Part shown: in pieces, positions 1-45,900 of the stretch
Numbering within the stretch: the first letter of the stretch is position 1
How the letters are laid out: the number at the start of each line of letters is the position of its first letter
Notes under the pieces: model-generated
Told to the model about the DNA's origin: nothing
What the model saw: only the letters and a program-made list of their open reading frames with translations
Databases searched by the model: none
From: Crotophaga sulcirostris
Lineage: Eukaryota > Chordata > Aves > Cuculiformes > Crotophagidae
Assembly: GCA_013397455.1 (NCBI GenBank)
Contig: VYZB01000521.1
Span: 478,338-542,337 of the forward strand
Direction: 5' to 3'
Length of the DNA: 64,000 nucleotides
Made by a program: the position numbers and the translations under genes

Positions 1-289
1 CAGTGCTGCCCCTCCTCCAGCCCGGCCAGGGCTTCCCATCAGCCTCTCCCCAGTTGTTGGAGGCTTCCTGGGGTGGGAGAGTGGCTCTTCCATCCTTAAA
101 CATCAGGGGAAATTTCTTCACCCAAAGGGCTGTCAGGCACTGGCACAGCTGCCCGGGGAGGTGGTGCAGTCCCCATCCCTGGAGGGATTTAAAAGATGGG
201 GGGTTGAGGTGCTCAGGGATATGGTTGGACTGGATGATCTCAAAGGTCTTTTCCAACCAATTGATTCTATGAATCTATAATTCTATCAA
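1..289 (+). repeat. CR1 LINE fragment, 3' end
   Basis: Sense-orientation CR1 3' end: 'catcaggggaaatttcttca', 'ggcactggcacagctgcccg', 'tggactggatgatctcaaag', ending in attctatga-like tandem units. Cut by the left window edge. In WASHC4 intron 1. Confidence 0.85.
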
Positions 290-362
290 TTTCCACCCCA
301 GGGAGCCGCCTCCTGTGCTCCTGAGTGGCAGGGAGGGGGCAGACAGGCTCGCCTGATTTAAG

Positions 363-658
363 GGTGGCTACCCAGAGGATGGAGGCTCCCTCCTTTGGAA
401 AAAAAAACGGGTAATAGGGATAAGTTGTTCCTGGGGAGATTCCCATTGGATTCCAAAAGAAATTTTTCACCCTGAGAGCAGTTAAAACATTGGAATAATC
501 TCCCCAGGGAAGTGGTGATTCCTCTGCGCTGTACACTTCAAGATTCAGCTTGAGAGGGTTCGGGCCACCTCATTTAAACTATGTATCACCTAACAGGTGG
601 GACTGGATGATCCCTGATGTCCCTTCCAGCTTGGCATTCTATGATTCTATGACTTTAT
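363..658 (+). repeat. CR1 LINE fragment, 3' end
   Basis: A second, more diverged sense CR1: 'aaagaaatttttcaccctga', 'ggaataatctccccagggaa', 'gggactggatgatccctgat', ending attctatgattctatgac. The left edge is approximate. Confidence 0.8.
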
Positions 659-3431
659 GTTCTAGCATGAACCGGGCGGGAGGGACAGATGCTTGTTGTG
701 AGAATGGTGTTTCTTTCCTTCCCCATCACTTCTTGAGGCTCATAATTTTTTTGCAGTTACTTCCTCTGATAGCCGTAGGGGTCATCTCAAGATAAGTTAG
801 TTGTGGGCAGCTTGAAGTGGTAAAGGCTTTCTAGCATGGGGTTGGATGGTCACTTGCCATTTCGCCTTTATAAAAATAATTAAATAAGACCTTGTGATGT
901 GTAAGTCTTTGACAGTGGGTTCATGTGCCCGTCGAAATCCACGTTTTTCTCAGCCATGTAGAGGTGACCTACTTTTAAAACGGGAACGTGTATGGTTGTC
1001 ATACTGTAAAACGCACTGTAAATTGAACTGTGCCAAATTAATTGCACCAGGTGTTGCTGTGAAAATATGTCACTCACAGACCAACTGTTTCATGTACAGT
1101 GTTATCCCAAGGGATGGTGCTGTTTATACCATGTTCATTTAATCTGGATTTCAGTGGAGCTGTACGGAGCTGAGGCTTTTACCAGTTTGCTAGCTGTGGG
1201 ATGGAAAATTTAACTTTTCCTTAAAATGCCAGATCTCCGTTAGGTTGCCCGTGACATTAAGTGCAGCTGTGCGAACTTTAAATGACACAATATGCTCCAG
1301 TATCACCATCTTGACGGTGAACAATCTGACTGATCTTCTGTTGAGAACAGCACACAACATGTTCTTCTAGGGAAGACCAAAGAAAAAATCCTGTGACTTA
1401 AAACATTTGTTGTTATTGTCTACTTTCATTTTATACTTATATCATTAGCCTTTAGCAATTATAATGCTCTCAACTGAGGACACAACATGCTAAGTAAATC
1501 TGGTTTGTTGCATTTCCTGGATATTTATGGACACAGCACTTGCAAATCCTGCTGTGGCAATTAGTCCATTGAATTGCTGATTTTATGGAAGAAGATAAAA
1601 TTAAGTTGGGGGATCTGTACTGCTTAGTAGATCTCTCTCATGGTTCCAATTGTAATGCTTTCTTTTTATCACTTGTGGAGAAACTAAATCAAGACATTGT
1701 AGACATTATGAAGTATGTCTGCTGTTCTGCAGAAGAAGAAAATATCCACTTTCTGTGATTTCTTTTTCTTTCTCTATGTGAGCTAGTTTATTTTAGAAAA
1801 CTTTTCTGCACTCATCTGCTGTGAGATTTTGTTTGGGAAATGCCCATTTCGTAGGGAATTGATTTGAACAGCACTGCCAGTTTCCTACTCTTGTATGACT
1901 TGGAAGCTTTTTCTTTTCTTCCTGTAAAGCCCCAGTATCTCTGTCAGTTTCTCTACTCTTAGTTTGTCTTTTGTGTGAAGGGACCAGATGTGATTTGGAA
2001 CTGGGGGAATACTGCAGGCATACCTCTATAATATTGTCTGCACACTCCAGATTTTCTAGCAGTAAGGTTCTGAAGCTGACCTGGTGGCTAGTTAAACTCT
2101 GTCCTGCAGGGCTCTGCATCCATCAGTGTTTTACTGGTTTTTCTGCAAAGCTTCCAGAAGATGCACTGGAAGGAGCTTGAAAGAGGATAATAGGATAATA
2201 TGAGGATACAACTCAAGGGCTGCACACCACTATCTGGAGTGCATCCTGCTGATGGAGAGATTTTTGTTCACTTGCTTCTTATGTGTTCGCATGAAGTTCA
2301 GTCACCTTATTTTGGCGGTACGAGTGCACTATCTAGGCTGCAGGTAGAGGCTGGACCCGGTGGCACTAATGCAGAACTTAGTGTGGGGGAGTTGATTGTG
2401 CTTCTTGGACAGGCTTTGCAATCCATGTGCCCTTACGGTTGGCATTGCTGCTGGCTCTGGAGTAGTAGCTTAGAATTAGTTCAGGACTGCACTGCAGTAA
2501 TTTCTTCTTCTGGGTTACAAACTTCCTGTATGTAGTCCTTCTCTTTTCCTTATTTGTTTTTATTTATTCCTCCCCTTAAGCGTGCTGCAGTGTCTCAGTC
2601 AAATATTTTCTTTCTCTAAAAACTGAGTGATAATTGATTCAGCAGTGCTTTTCTACTGAAATAGCCATCAACTACCTTTTGGCTTAGTTATTTGCATTAT
2701 GGATAACTAAGAGGTTAAACATACAGAATAAAAGAATGCTGTTTTTCTTTCTCGAGTAGTCTACTTGCAGAAATGTGAAAAGGGCACATATAAAGTGACA
2801 TGAGAGTTGACTTCTTGTTTAGGAAAAATTCAGGTATTCAGCTGACTTATATTCTCTAACTTCTTAGATAATCCTATTTTTGACAAATAGCAGAAGGTCA
2901 CGAGCTATTAGATTTTAAAATCTAATTATGGGGAAGACACTCAAGCCTTTACATGAAAAAGGATTTTACTTCCTTACTGAGCATAGAAACCTTGAGCTGT
3001 AATCATTCAGTCTGTAGTTCAGATTATGCAACTAGGTCGGGAGTTGTGTGTAAGGCAGGGTGTGTATCTAAATATGGGAAGAAAAAAGATCAAGATAGAG
3101 TGAATTAAACTTTTGTGGACCTTGTCTTTAGGCTTGCTTTGCTGAATAATGCCACTGTTCTTGGCATTTGACTGAATGTTACCTTCTGAATATTATAACC
3201 TACTTGCCCCTAGCAGTAACAGCGGTGCATTTCAACATCCAGGTGCTAAGCAGAAGAAGAGTTCTGCTTAAAGGTGGTGAATGTGCAATCGGGGGAATGA
3301 CTGAAAGCAAAACAACTTCCCACGTAATGCCCAAGGGGCTTACTGAGAGGTAGCAGAGAAAGAGTGGAAGGGGGATTGTTACTGATAAAACTGCTACTCA
3401 GGTTGGAATGTTTAGACACATTCCTGCAGAG
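659..3431. other. Gene-free stretch (WASHC4 intron 1)
   Basis: AT-rich intronic sequence. I see no exon, CpG island, RNA gene or recognisable repeat; open frames here are short and unlike any family I know. Confidence 0.7.
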
Positions 3432-3540
3432 TTCGATAGAATATAGAATCTAATAGAATATAAAATTCTAATATAGAATCATTTGGTTGGAAGAGACCTT
3501 TGAGATCATTGGTAATTGCATATGTTCTAGTTCAGCCAGT
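3432..3540 (-). repeat. Short CR1 fragment with degenerate 3' microsatellite
   Basis: Reverse-oriented CR1 tail: repeated gatagaata/tatagaatc units, then 'tttggttggaagagaccttt' and 'gagatcatt'. About 100 bp remain. Confidence 0.7.
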
Positions 3541-3902
3541 GGGTAGACTCACCTTTGATGTTACAACTTCTGCAGTCATTTCTTTGCTCAGCATCTTCAT
3601 GTGATTGGGTTAGTTTTGTTAGAATTTAGTTTGAAAAATATATGCAAATTTTAAAAATTATTTTCTGCAAACTGCTTAGGTGTTTGATATCCTTTAAGTG
3701 ATATTTGGATTTCTTTGACACTGAGTTGTAGGGTTGTTTATAAACAAATAAAAGCTTTGTATTGAAGGTGCAGTTGTATTAAGGAAATAAAACAAAATGA
3801 GGAAAACAGTACAACAAGATAAATAGCAACAGATTAAGTATTTTTTAATAAAAATTTTGATATTGCAGTTTACTGAACAGTACAAATGTTATCAATTCCC
3901 AG

Positions 3903-38156
<34,254 letters not shown>

Positions 38157-39286
38157 TGCAGCTGGTATGGGTGATGATTACTTACTCAAATAATTCATGT
38201 CATTATCAGTAACACTCTGTAGGGATAAAAGCTCTAGATTTGGTTTACTTGCTTTGTTAAACCCAAGAGAAAATGTACAGTAGTATACTAGCATCCAGTG
38301 AGGCTAGGCCTGTTTCTATATTTCTGGTAGAAACTCCTATTTTTCGGGAGTTCATATTATTTACAGCACTTTCTTTAAATTGAAAATAATTACATAAAGT
38401 GTTGACCTTGGAGACAGTTATTTTAAAGTACAGATGGGCAGATCAAAAAAGTAAATCTTACTAATTTTTAGATGCATTCTTGCATCTCTAACAAAGCATT
38501 TAAAAAAAAAATCACTCATAATAGGCTGTTGGTCCGAGATTTGAAGTGGTGCATCTCTTAAAAAATCAATCAATCAAGTTATTTTGCGTGTCTGTTGTCC
38601 AGAAATAATTCAGACATGTTTTTATGCAGTCCTGTTGTGATTAATGTAGTCCCAGATCACACTGTAGATGTAACAGTGGATGCTGTGGATGTATGTTAAA
38701 GCTATTACATGAAATGGAAATGTTTTATTTCACAAACCCTTATTATTACTATAGATAGTAATTGCACTGTGGGAGCTTAGGATGCTGTCAGGTGTTTATT
38801 TTACCTTGCTGTGTTTCCCCCCCTATATCAGAGAATGGCAAAACTAGGAAAGTTAATATAAATTACTTCTTATTTCATACCGAAGGTCTGATTTGCATCC
38901 ACAGAAGTAAGGAAATCCAGAGCCAAGACAGAACCACAATCAGCTCTTCCTTTTATGACCAGACACTGTGTGATGGGTGTCTGTAACTATTAAGTGATCT
39001 TACACTTCATGAATATGTTGTGCCTAACTGCAAGTTTCAGCCTCAATTCTGTATTTCCTTGCCTTTGTAGGTCTCTTGTACCGTCTGTGTTGTTCATACA
39101 GTCTTACATGCCTGATTATTAACAATAATTGCACTGCAGGCTTCAGAAACTGCTGAACACTGTGAGAACTCTGTATAAATATAACATCTGTTAATGCCTG
39201 CAAGTAGAGGTTCTAGATTGTGCAAGAGTTACTCAGATTCCTAACTTTAAGTAGCTAGACTTAGCTTAAAAGTAATCACCATGTTC

Positions 39287-39292
39287 AATAAA
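39287..39292 (+). terminator. WASHC4: Candidate proximal poly(A) signal, WASHC4
   Basis: AATAAA about 1.1 kb after the stop, followed within about 15 bases by a GT-rich run (cagttgtgttttaatc), so usable as a cleavage site. Confidence 0.4.
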
Positions 39293-40079
39293 AGATACAG
39301 TTGTGTTTTAATCTCCCAGAACGTAAAACACTTCTAGGTCTTACTAACTAGAATAAACTACTCTAGTCAGTCCAACTGAGAACTACCTTTTGGGGTTTTT
39401 GGCACTCTTAACTGTATTTTTAGACCATACTTGCCAGCTTATTTAATCACTTCTAATTAAAAAAAAAAAGGTAATGTTTTAATATAGGTGGTTTGGATTG
39501 TTCCACCCACTGCTGGGTCACTGGTTAGGACAATTCCTGCCTGACTTCTCATTCACCTGTTCCTGCCAGTCACTTCAACATTCAGACAGCTAGGACAAAT
39601 GTTTTGTTGCAACTGGAAAGACTTGGCTGATACGAAAGTCCTTTTGTTGGTTTGAACTCACAACACAGAAGCTTCATGGACTGTTTAAATCAGCTGGGCT
39701 TATTAAAGTTTTTGGGTTTAATTCATTATAAGTGCAGATGCTGCCCTAAAAATGCTGCGTTACTTGACTTATAGTTTTGCTTTTTTATTTTGTTACAGGT
39801 TTTTTTTTTCATATTTTGTGTACTCTTTCTTTTTTGACCAAATTGTGCCCGTACTGAACACTTGGTAGCGCTGCTGAGATCAGCATTCTTGCTGCAGCTG
39901 CAGTGTTCATATTTCCATGTACTTATCTCATCTGAAGTCACACAAGTTCTTGGCTTGGGGTGGCCAAGGACTACATTTCCTTCTTCCAGAGCAACTGCAG
40001 AATCACGTACAGGTAGTGTTTGTTTCCCCTAGAATGGAGTTGCTAGGTAGCCGTGTACAGTCGAGACAACCTGTGCTCT

Positions 40080-40085
40080 AATAAA
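40080..40085 (+). terminator. WASHC4: Candidate internal poly(A) signal, WASHC4
   Basis: AATAAA about 25-30 bases before a strongly T-rich stretch that ends in 24 consecutive T (40112-40135). Spacing and downstream U-richness fit a real signal. Confidence 0.45.
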
Positions 40086-40111
40086 ATCTGCACTTGTATT
40101 TTTCCTTCTCC

Positions 40112-40135
40112 TTTTTTTTTTTTTTTTTTTTTTTT
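40112..40135. repeat. Oligo(T) run of 24
   Basis: Uninterrupted T tract in the WASHC4 3' UTR, just after the AATAAA at 40080. Confidence 0.9.
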
Positions 40136-41323
40136 GGAAAGACACTATATGCGATAGGTAATAACTTTGCAGTTGAACACATATTGAACTGTGTGTTCTT
40201 AACATGTGGTGGTTAATAAATTCACATGGTTCTGGTGATGGAAATTCTGCAGGAAAGACATAGCCTATTTTTAGAGCCCTGTTTAATCTGGGAGACCTGA
40301 ATGTATACTATATGTGGCAAAAATATATGCATACACATAAATATGTACAGTGATAATACAGCTATTCTTACTAATACAGGATTGTAGTTTATATTTCCTT
40401 CTTTCTTTTTGTCATGTAGCAGCATATACATGCAGAAAGCTTTTCTTACCTGAAATACAAGGTGTGTCCTGGAATTTGATCTCATGCTCCTCTATGTCAG
40501 TGAGAATCACGTTAATTCTGTGTTCCCCACAAGGATCTGAAAGGGGTGCAAAATTCTTACTGTGGTGCTACTACTGTTTTCATTGCTTTTGCCCTCCTTG
40601 TTCCCATTATAGGAACAAAATGGACCCTAAGTGGTTGTCTGGAGATGAGATGAGATGATGGAGGTAAAACAAAAAAATCCCCTGAACTAAACCAAACTTG
40701 CTCACTCAGAATTCCCTGAGGTGATCAAAGGAAAGTGAGGATGATGAGTTTGCTGCTGGTACATAATCCAGATCCCTAGGGTTTTTCTTTCAAGACAAGG
40801 CCAGCCAGATCAGGCTGAAGGCCTGTCTCCTCCTGGAGAAGGCAGCTGCCACCACTGCCCTCCCATGTTCAGACTTGCAACAACACTGTTGCATGAACAG
40901 GTGTTAGCAGCAGCTCCTCCAGAGCCCTTGCAACCTGCTTCCAACACGGTGCTGTCTTGTCCTTCCTCCTTGCAGCATCCTGGTTAGGGGGAGCAGGGCA
41001 CAGCTGGGGCTGAAATCACTTTCACTCCAGGGGTCAAAGGCTGGTGGTAAGTGATGGCCCCAGCAGCACCCAAGGGGTGTTTGCTCCACTGGGAAGAGTG
41101 CTGCTGAAGGGTAAGATTCTGGAGGTCCTAATGTGGTCTGTAATTAGAAGTAAGTTTGAGTTTTCATCTGATGTCCATCAACAACAGCTGTTTTCAGCTT
41201 CTCAGGTATGAAGGACCAAATGTAAACGCTTAATGTTTCCTAACTCATTGTACAAAAGGGTATTTTGTTACCTCAGTCTCTTTGGTTTTTGAGTAGAGAA
41301 CATTATGTACATAAAACTGTGTT

Positions 41324-41329
41324 AATAAA
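41324..41329 (+). terminator. WASHC4: Candidate distal poly(A) signal, WASHC4
   Basis: AATAAA followed by tgtaattttgag; the last plus-strand hexamer before the APPL2 minus-strand signal. Taken as the distal end of WASHC4. Confidence 0.55.
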
Positions 41330-41394
41330 TGTAATTTTGAGAACTTCATTCTTAGTGTCTTCAGTAACATCAGTTCAGCAGGTATTAATTTTTT

Positions 41395-42836
41395 AATAAG
41401 ACAGATTCAATGTTTATTTACAAAGATTTTTTTGTGTCAGTTACTAACAGTTTTTTCTTCCATGGTTCTTCTAAACATTCAACAACCAGCTAAACTGCAT
41501 TTATTCCATGTCGAACAGTTGCAAACTGGGATCTTTCAGATGCTGTAGCACAGGTTCTGCTCCTGGGAAATGCAGTTTCCTAGGAAGTGCTTGAGAAGAG
41601 TTAAGTCGAAGAATTTCAGCAGTTTGGTCCAGTTACCTTTTCTTGATTAATACAAACTATGCCACAGATTACATCTCCCACTCCACCCCCCCAATAACTA
41701 CTGCTCATTTTTAATTTTTTTTTGTTCTTGCAAAGTACAGTTTCTCATGTTTTCAGGTTAAAGTGGAGGGAGGGGTGGAATCTACACTTATTAGCCAAAC
41801 ACATGTAGTGTCTAACTTGAGGAATGTCCTATTTATCAATGCATTGCAGCATTATCATCTAGCATTTTATTGCTCAGTTTCTTAAAACCACAGGTTGCTG
41901 GTAGACTCAGCTGTTGCATTAACCATAATGTTAAAAAATACAAAGAATTCTTATTATAAAAGTACTTATTTGTCCTACAGTTATCACCTCTGACAGCTTA
42001 ACTTTTAAGAAACCTAACCATAGAAGAACTGCACAGAACCAACACACCCCATTCGCAGACTACTACTGCTGTTTGCACATCAGGGGTATTTAGGATAATA
42101 AATGGAGGAGGTACATTATGTCCATTATTTAATTACAGAATGTGGGAGTGCAGTCCCCATGAAGGTAAGAGTAGGCACTTAGATTTGTTTCGTAAGCTTT
42201 TTCTAGATGCAATATAAAAATAGATTATATTAATAGGAAAAATTTAGTGTTTAACAAATTGGTTTGTGAATCAGCTAGCACAAAAGATAAATCTTGTTGC
42301 ACTTAGACTAGACTAAAAATAACTTCATCTGAAAATAAAGTAAATAATAGTGCATTTTTAACCTTCATTCAGATGCACATAATCACGCAAACTATGAAAA
42401 CTGACGATGGTAGGAAATTTGAGGCCTGATAGTTGTTAAAGGAGCTGACAGGTTGCACTGATTTCAGTGGAACTGTGGGCTGCTCAATGTGTAAGTCTGA
42501 AGAAGTGACATTAACCCTTTGTGGCTAACAGCTGGACTCTCCGAACTACCACCAGGAAGGGGCTAATCCCAAAACATTCCCCAAGATTGTCAGCTTCCCA
42601 GACACACCTCTAAACTACAGTCACAAATGCAAAAAGCCTCAAAGGTCAAGTCCAGCTGCTGTTTTCATTGTAAATCCAGAGGAAACTTCACTGCAAAGAT
42701 GCCACGTGCCCTCTGGCAGGAAGATGGCAGCTGGTCTTGCATGTGCGCAGATAACTGAAAACCACAGAGATTATTGCAAAGTTATTCCCTGCTTTTCCTG
42801 CTCTGACACAGGCTGCAGGAAACAACAAGAGTTTTT
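41395..42836 (-). other. APPL2: APPL2 3' untranslated region (probable extent)
   Basis: Minus-strand sequence after the APPL2 stop. Minus-strand AATAAA hexamers (TTTATT on plus) occur at 41866-41871, 41500-41505 and 41413-41418. The most distal is followed within 25-30 bases by T-rich minus-strand sequence. No other gene is visible here. The exact end is inferred. Confidence 0.55.
41413..41418 (-). terminator. APPL2: Candidate distal poly(A) signal, APPL2
   Basis: Minus-strand AATAAA (tttatt on plus) 1.4 kb past the stop. Its predicted cleavage point at about 41390-41400 falls some 50 bp from the predicted WASHC4 end. Confidence 0.5.
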
Positions 42837-42965
42837 TTATGCTTCCGACTCCTCCCCTTCTTCATGCATGGTTCCATCCTCTTCTGACTGATCGTTCAGA
42901 AGCATGAACTTTCCATCATTTGTTAATGGCACAGACTTCATCAGCTGAGCTAATGCTTCTGGGTC
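42837..42965 (-). CDS. APPL2: APPL2 exon 21, C-terminus and stop
   Basis: Fragment residues 546-587, [20 protein letters not shown] to EEGEESEA, stop taa at 42839-42837. Acceptor ccttcag. The acidic tail differs in detail from human but ends in the same ESEA. Confidence 0.96.
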   Translation of the reverse strand, partial: DPEALAQLMKSVPLTNDGKFMLLNDQSEEDGTMHEEGEESEA

Positions 42966-45900
42966 CTGAAGGGAAACAAAAGCATTCAGCAGGCTGCAGC
43001 AATCTTTCAGAGAAGCACGCTGGCACCTTCCCAGTACTTCTTGTGGAGATTTTGCAACTTTTTTATGTTTCAAAATCCTTAAACTAAAAGGCTAAGGGTT
43101 TGAAACATAAAGAATTCCTTTCAGTTCAGTAAAACCACCCCTTGGGTATGTAAGGAAAAAAAAAAAGTAATTTCTTTTGCTCTTCTTTACCAGACATTGA
43201 CATAACTACTGAAAGACAAGGAGAAAAATAACTGTCTAAATAAATAATTTATTTACTGTACCTGTGCTTATTGCCTTTGACTAAAAGCTCATTTCCCCAA
43301 CTTGTTCTGAAGTCTTAGCAGCAAAAATATACAGCAAATGTGAATGTATTAGGGTCACATTATATACATAAATTTATCTACCCTGGGCTAGGGTGGAAAG
43401 ACAGTTTTCCAGTGGAAAAACATTGTGTGTTTTTCCTCCCTAAGGGAGGAAGGAATAGGAGTTTCTAGAAGTAAAACTGCAATGTGTGTGATTTAAACTT
43501 CATCCCAAAGAGTTTGTTGGGGTTTTTTGGAAAGCTTTGCTCGCAGGTTCCTTTCAAACATGAACAGCTGGGTTTGTAAAATGCTGAATTGGATTAAGGG
43601 TGGCAAATTTTACCTCAAATCACACTATTGCAAAGTCAAAAAATTTACTTTTCTAGGAACTACCCAGAAGCTGGGTTAAATGATGTCTGCAAAACTTTGA
43701 CACTGGGGAGAGTGGCAGTTCTTTTATCTTAAGTGCACCAGAAGTACCTGGGCAGTGCAACCAAAAGCAGAGTACGATGCATCACAACACAGACCCCAGG
43801 AATGAAACAAACTTACCTTCTGTGCCTCGATGATTTCTTTTCCCAAGCTAATAGCATAGCAAATCTAAAAAACAAACCAAAAATTATGTAAAGCTCAGTT
43901 CTCTTTTGTTTTGGTGCTTAACTGGGACTAAAAACAGAAGTGTCAATGCAAATTTAGTCTTAAATACAGGTCTAAAAGCAGAGGTGGAATACCAATTCAC
44001 CATGCTAACTAAGTAAAAAATAAGACTATCTTAGGTTCTGCTTCAAAGCTTACTTTGGTTGGCAAGTCTTTGCACTAAACTCAGTTTTATTCACCAAACT
44101 TTTATTTCCAAACGTGGGGGATCTTTTACAGTGCATGCAAGAGTTATTGTTTTTCTAATTGTCTGTTATCCTACTCCACAAGCAACCAGCAGTGCTAGCA
44201 CAGTACAGTTGTCTTGCCTTTGAATATGTCTCAACATAGCTGACATTCATTATTGTTAGTGCTGGTGCTAGACACAGATGCTTTCCACCATCTCTTATTG
44301 TTGCTATTGGTAATCACATCCTTTCCTCCTTGTTGTACGTGCTGCTGCGTTATCTATAAATTTGGTCCTTTTTAGACATAAGCCATTAGAGGCGTACATG
44401 TTAAGGCATGTTTTCCTGGCAAGGAATTGAGCTGCTCTTGCTTCTATAACACTGCTTCCCAGATGTGTAAGCCAAAAAGCCTGTTTTCTAAATAAAGCAC
44501 TTTATTGAACGTTATGCAAACCTTTTCCCCTTCTGTGTTGCTCTCAAAAACGTAGGCGCTCATGGATTCTTCTCCCACAGTCTCACTGAGATGGACCACA
44601 AAGCCAATCAGTCGTCTGTTATCCTGATGAGCAGCAAACTGTGTCACAGTGGCGAGTTCAAACTGGGAAAGTATAATAAAGAATGTCTTTTTTATTTTTT
44701 GCCAGCATATGGTTAGTTTGGTCAAGAGCTGAAGTTGATGTGACTGAGTACTCAATACTCTGGTAGAAAACCAGATTCAAAACAAAAGTTACTTACACTT
44801 GTTCGTGTAACCTGGGTTTGAGGATCTATTAACCTGCAATTTTGGGTAGGGGGGGGAAAAAAAAAAGAAAGTAAATTATTTTTCAGTGATTCTTAGTAAT
44901 TTCAAGGTGCTTTATAATAGTAAGGCAGATGAGGAAGCACAGGCACAGAATCAGATGCTTTATATGCAATTTCAAGTCATTTGATGACAAGGTTCAACTC
45001 TAGACCCCAACTCTCAGTCACCTGACACATATAGGTCATAGTATCTTTCTGAATCGCTCAGCTGGTAAGCATCCCCAGTGTAAATAATCATAGAATCATC
45101 ACAGAATGACCTGAGTTGGAAGGGACCCACAAGGATCATCTTGTCCAACTCCTGTCCCTGCCTAGGACAAGCCTAAAATTCACACTTTGTGTCTGAGGGA
45201 GTTGTCCCAATGCTTCTTCAATATTGTCAGGCTTGGCACTGTGACTACTTCCCTGAGAGCTGTTCCAATGCTCCACTGGCCTCTGAGGGAAGCACCTTTT
45301 CCTAATATCCAACCCAAACCTCCTCTGGCACATCTTCCTGCCATTCCCTTGGGTCTTATCACTGGTCACCAGAGCCTGCTCCTCCTCCTTCCCTTATGAG
45401 GAAGCAGTAAACTGTGATGAGGAGGTCTCCTCCAGGCTGAACAGGCCAAGTGACTTCAGCCTCTCCTCATGTGATTTCTCCTCTAGGCCTTTCACCAGCT
45501 TTGTGGCCTCCTCTGGACACTTTCCAGTAGTTTGATGCCCTTTTTATACTGTGGTGCCCCAAACTGGACACAGTATTTGAGGTGGGGCTGTAGCAGTGCA
45601 GAGCAGAGTGGGACAATCCCCTCCCTCAAAGTAATAGATACACAGTGTGTATAGTACACTGGTCTGCATACAGACATAAATGCACTCCAGCTACAGTGAA
45701 TGTCTTGTGGCAACGTATTCTACAGTGACAACACAAACAGCAGGACAGCCACGGTTCTCTTCCTGTTACTACATGTCAGGAAAGAGAATCTTCCAATGCA
45801 TTTTTTTCCATCTTTTTCTGCATCTTTAGGATGTTCTTACAGTTTAGGCAGGTGAATGATGTATAGATCCTACAGAGTAAGAAAAGAGACTTTTACTAAG

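Larger units (their letters stand above)
38157..41345 (+). other. WASHC4: WASHC4 3' untranslated region (probable extent)
   Basis: This stretch follows the stop and holds no convincing frame. Candidate AATAAA signals on the plus strand lie at 39287, 40080, 40215 and 41324. The last is followed by a T/GT-rich stretch and sits just before the APPL2 end, so it is the likeliest distal end; nearer ends may also be used. A GC-richer block lies at about 40790-41110. The right boundary is inferred, not seen. Confidence 0.6.

Noticed and set aside
2200..2535. 111-residue plus-strand open frame
   Set aside because: Within intron 1, with no family resemblance and no splice or start context; judged chance.
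1..3900. Search for WASHC4 exon 1 and promoter
   Set aside because: No GC-rich start region and no coding match to the MAVETLSPDWEF-like first exon was found, so it must lie left of the window.
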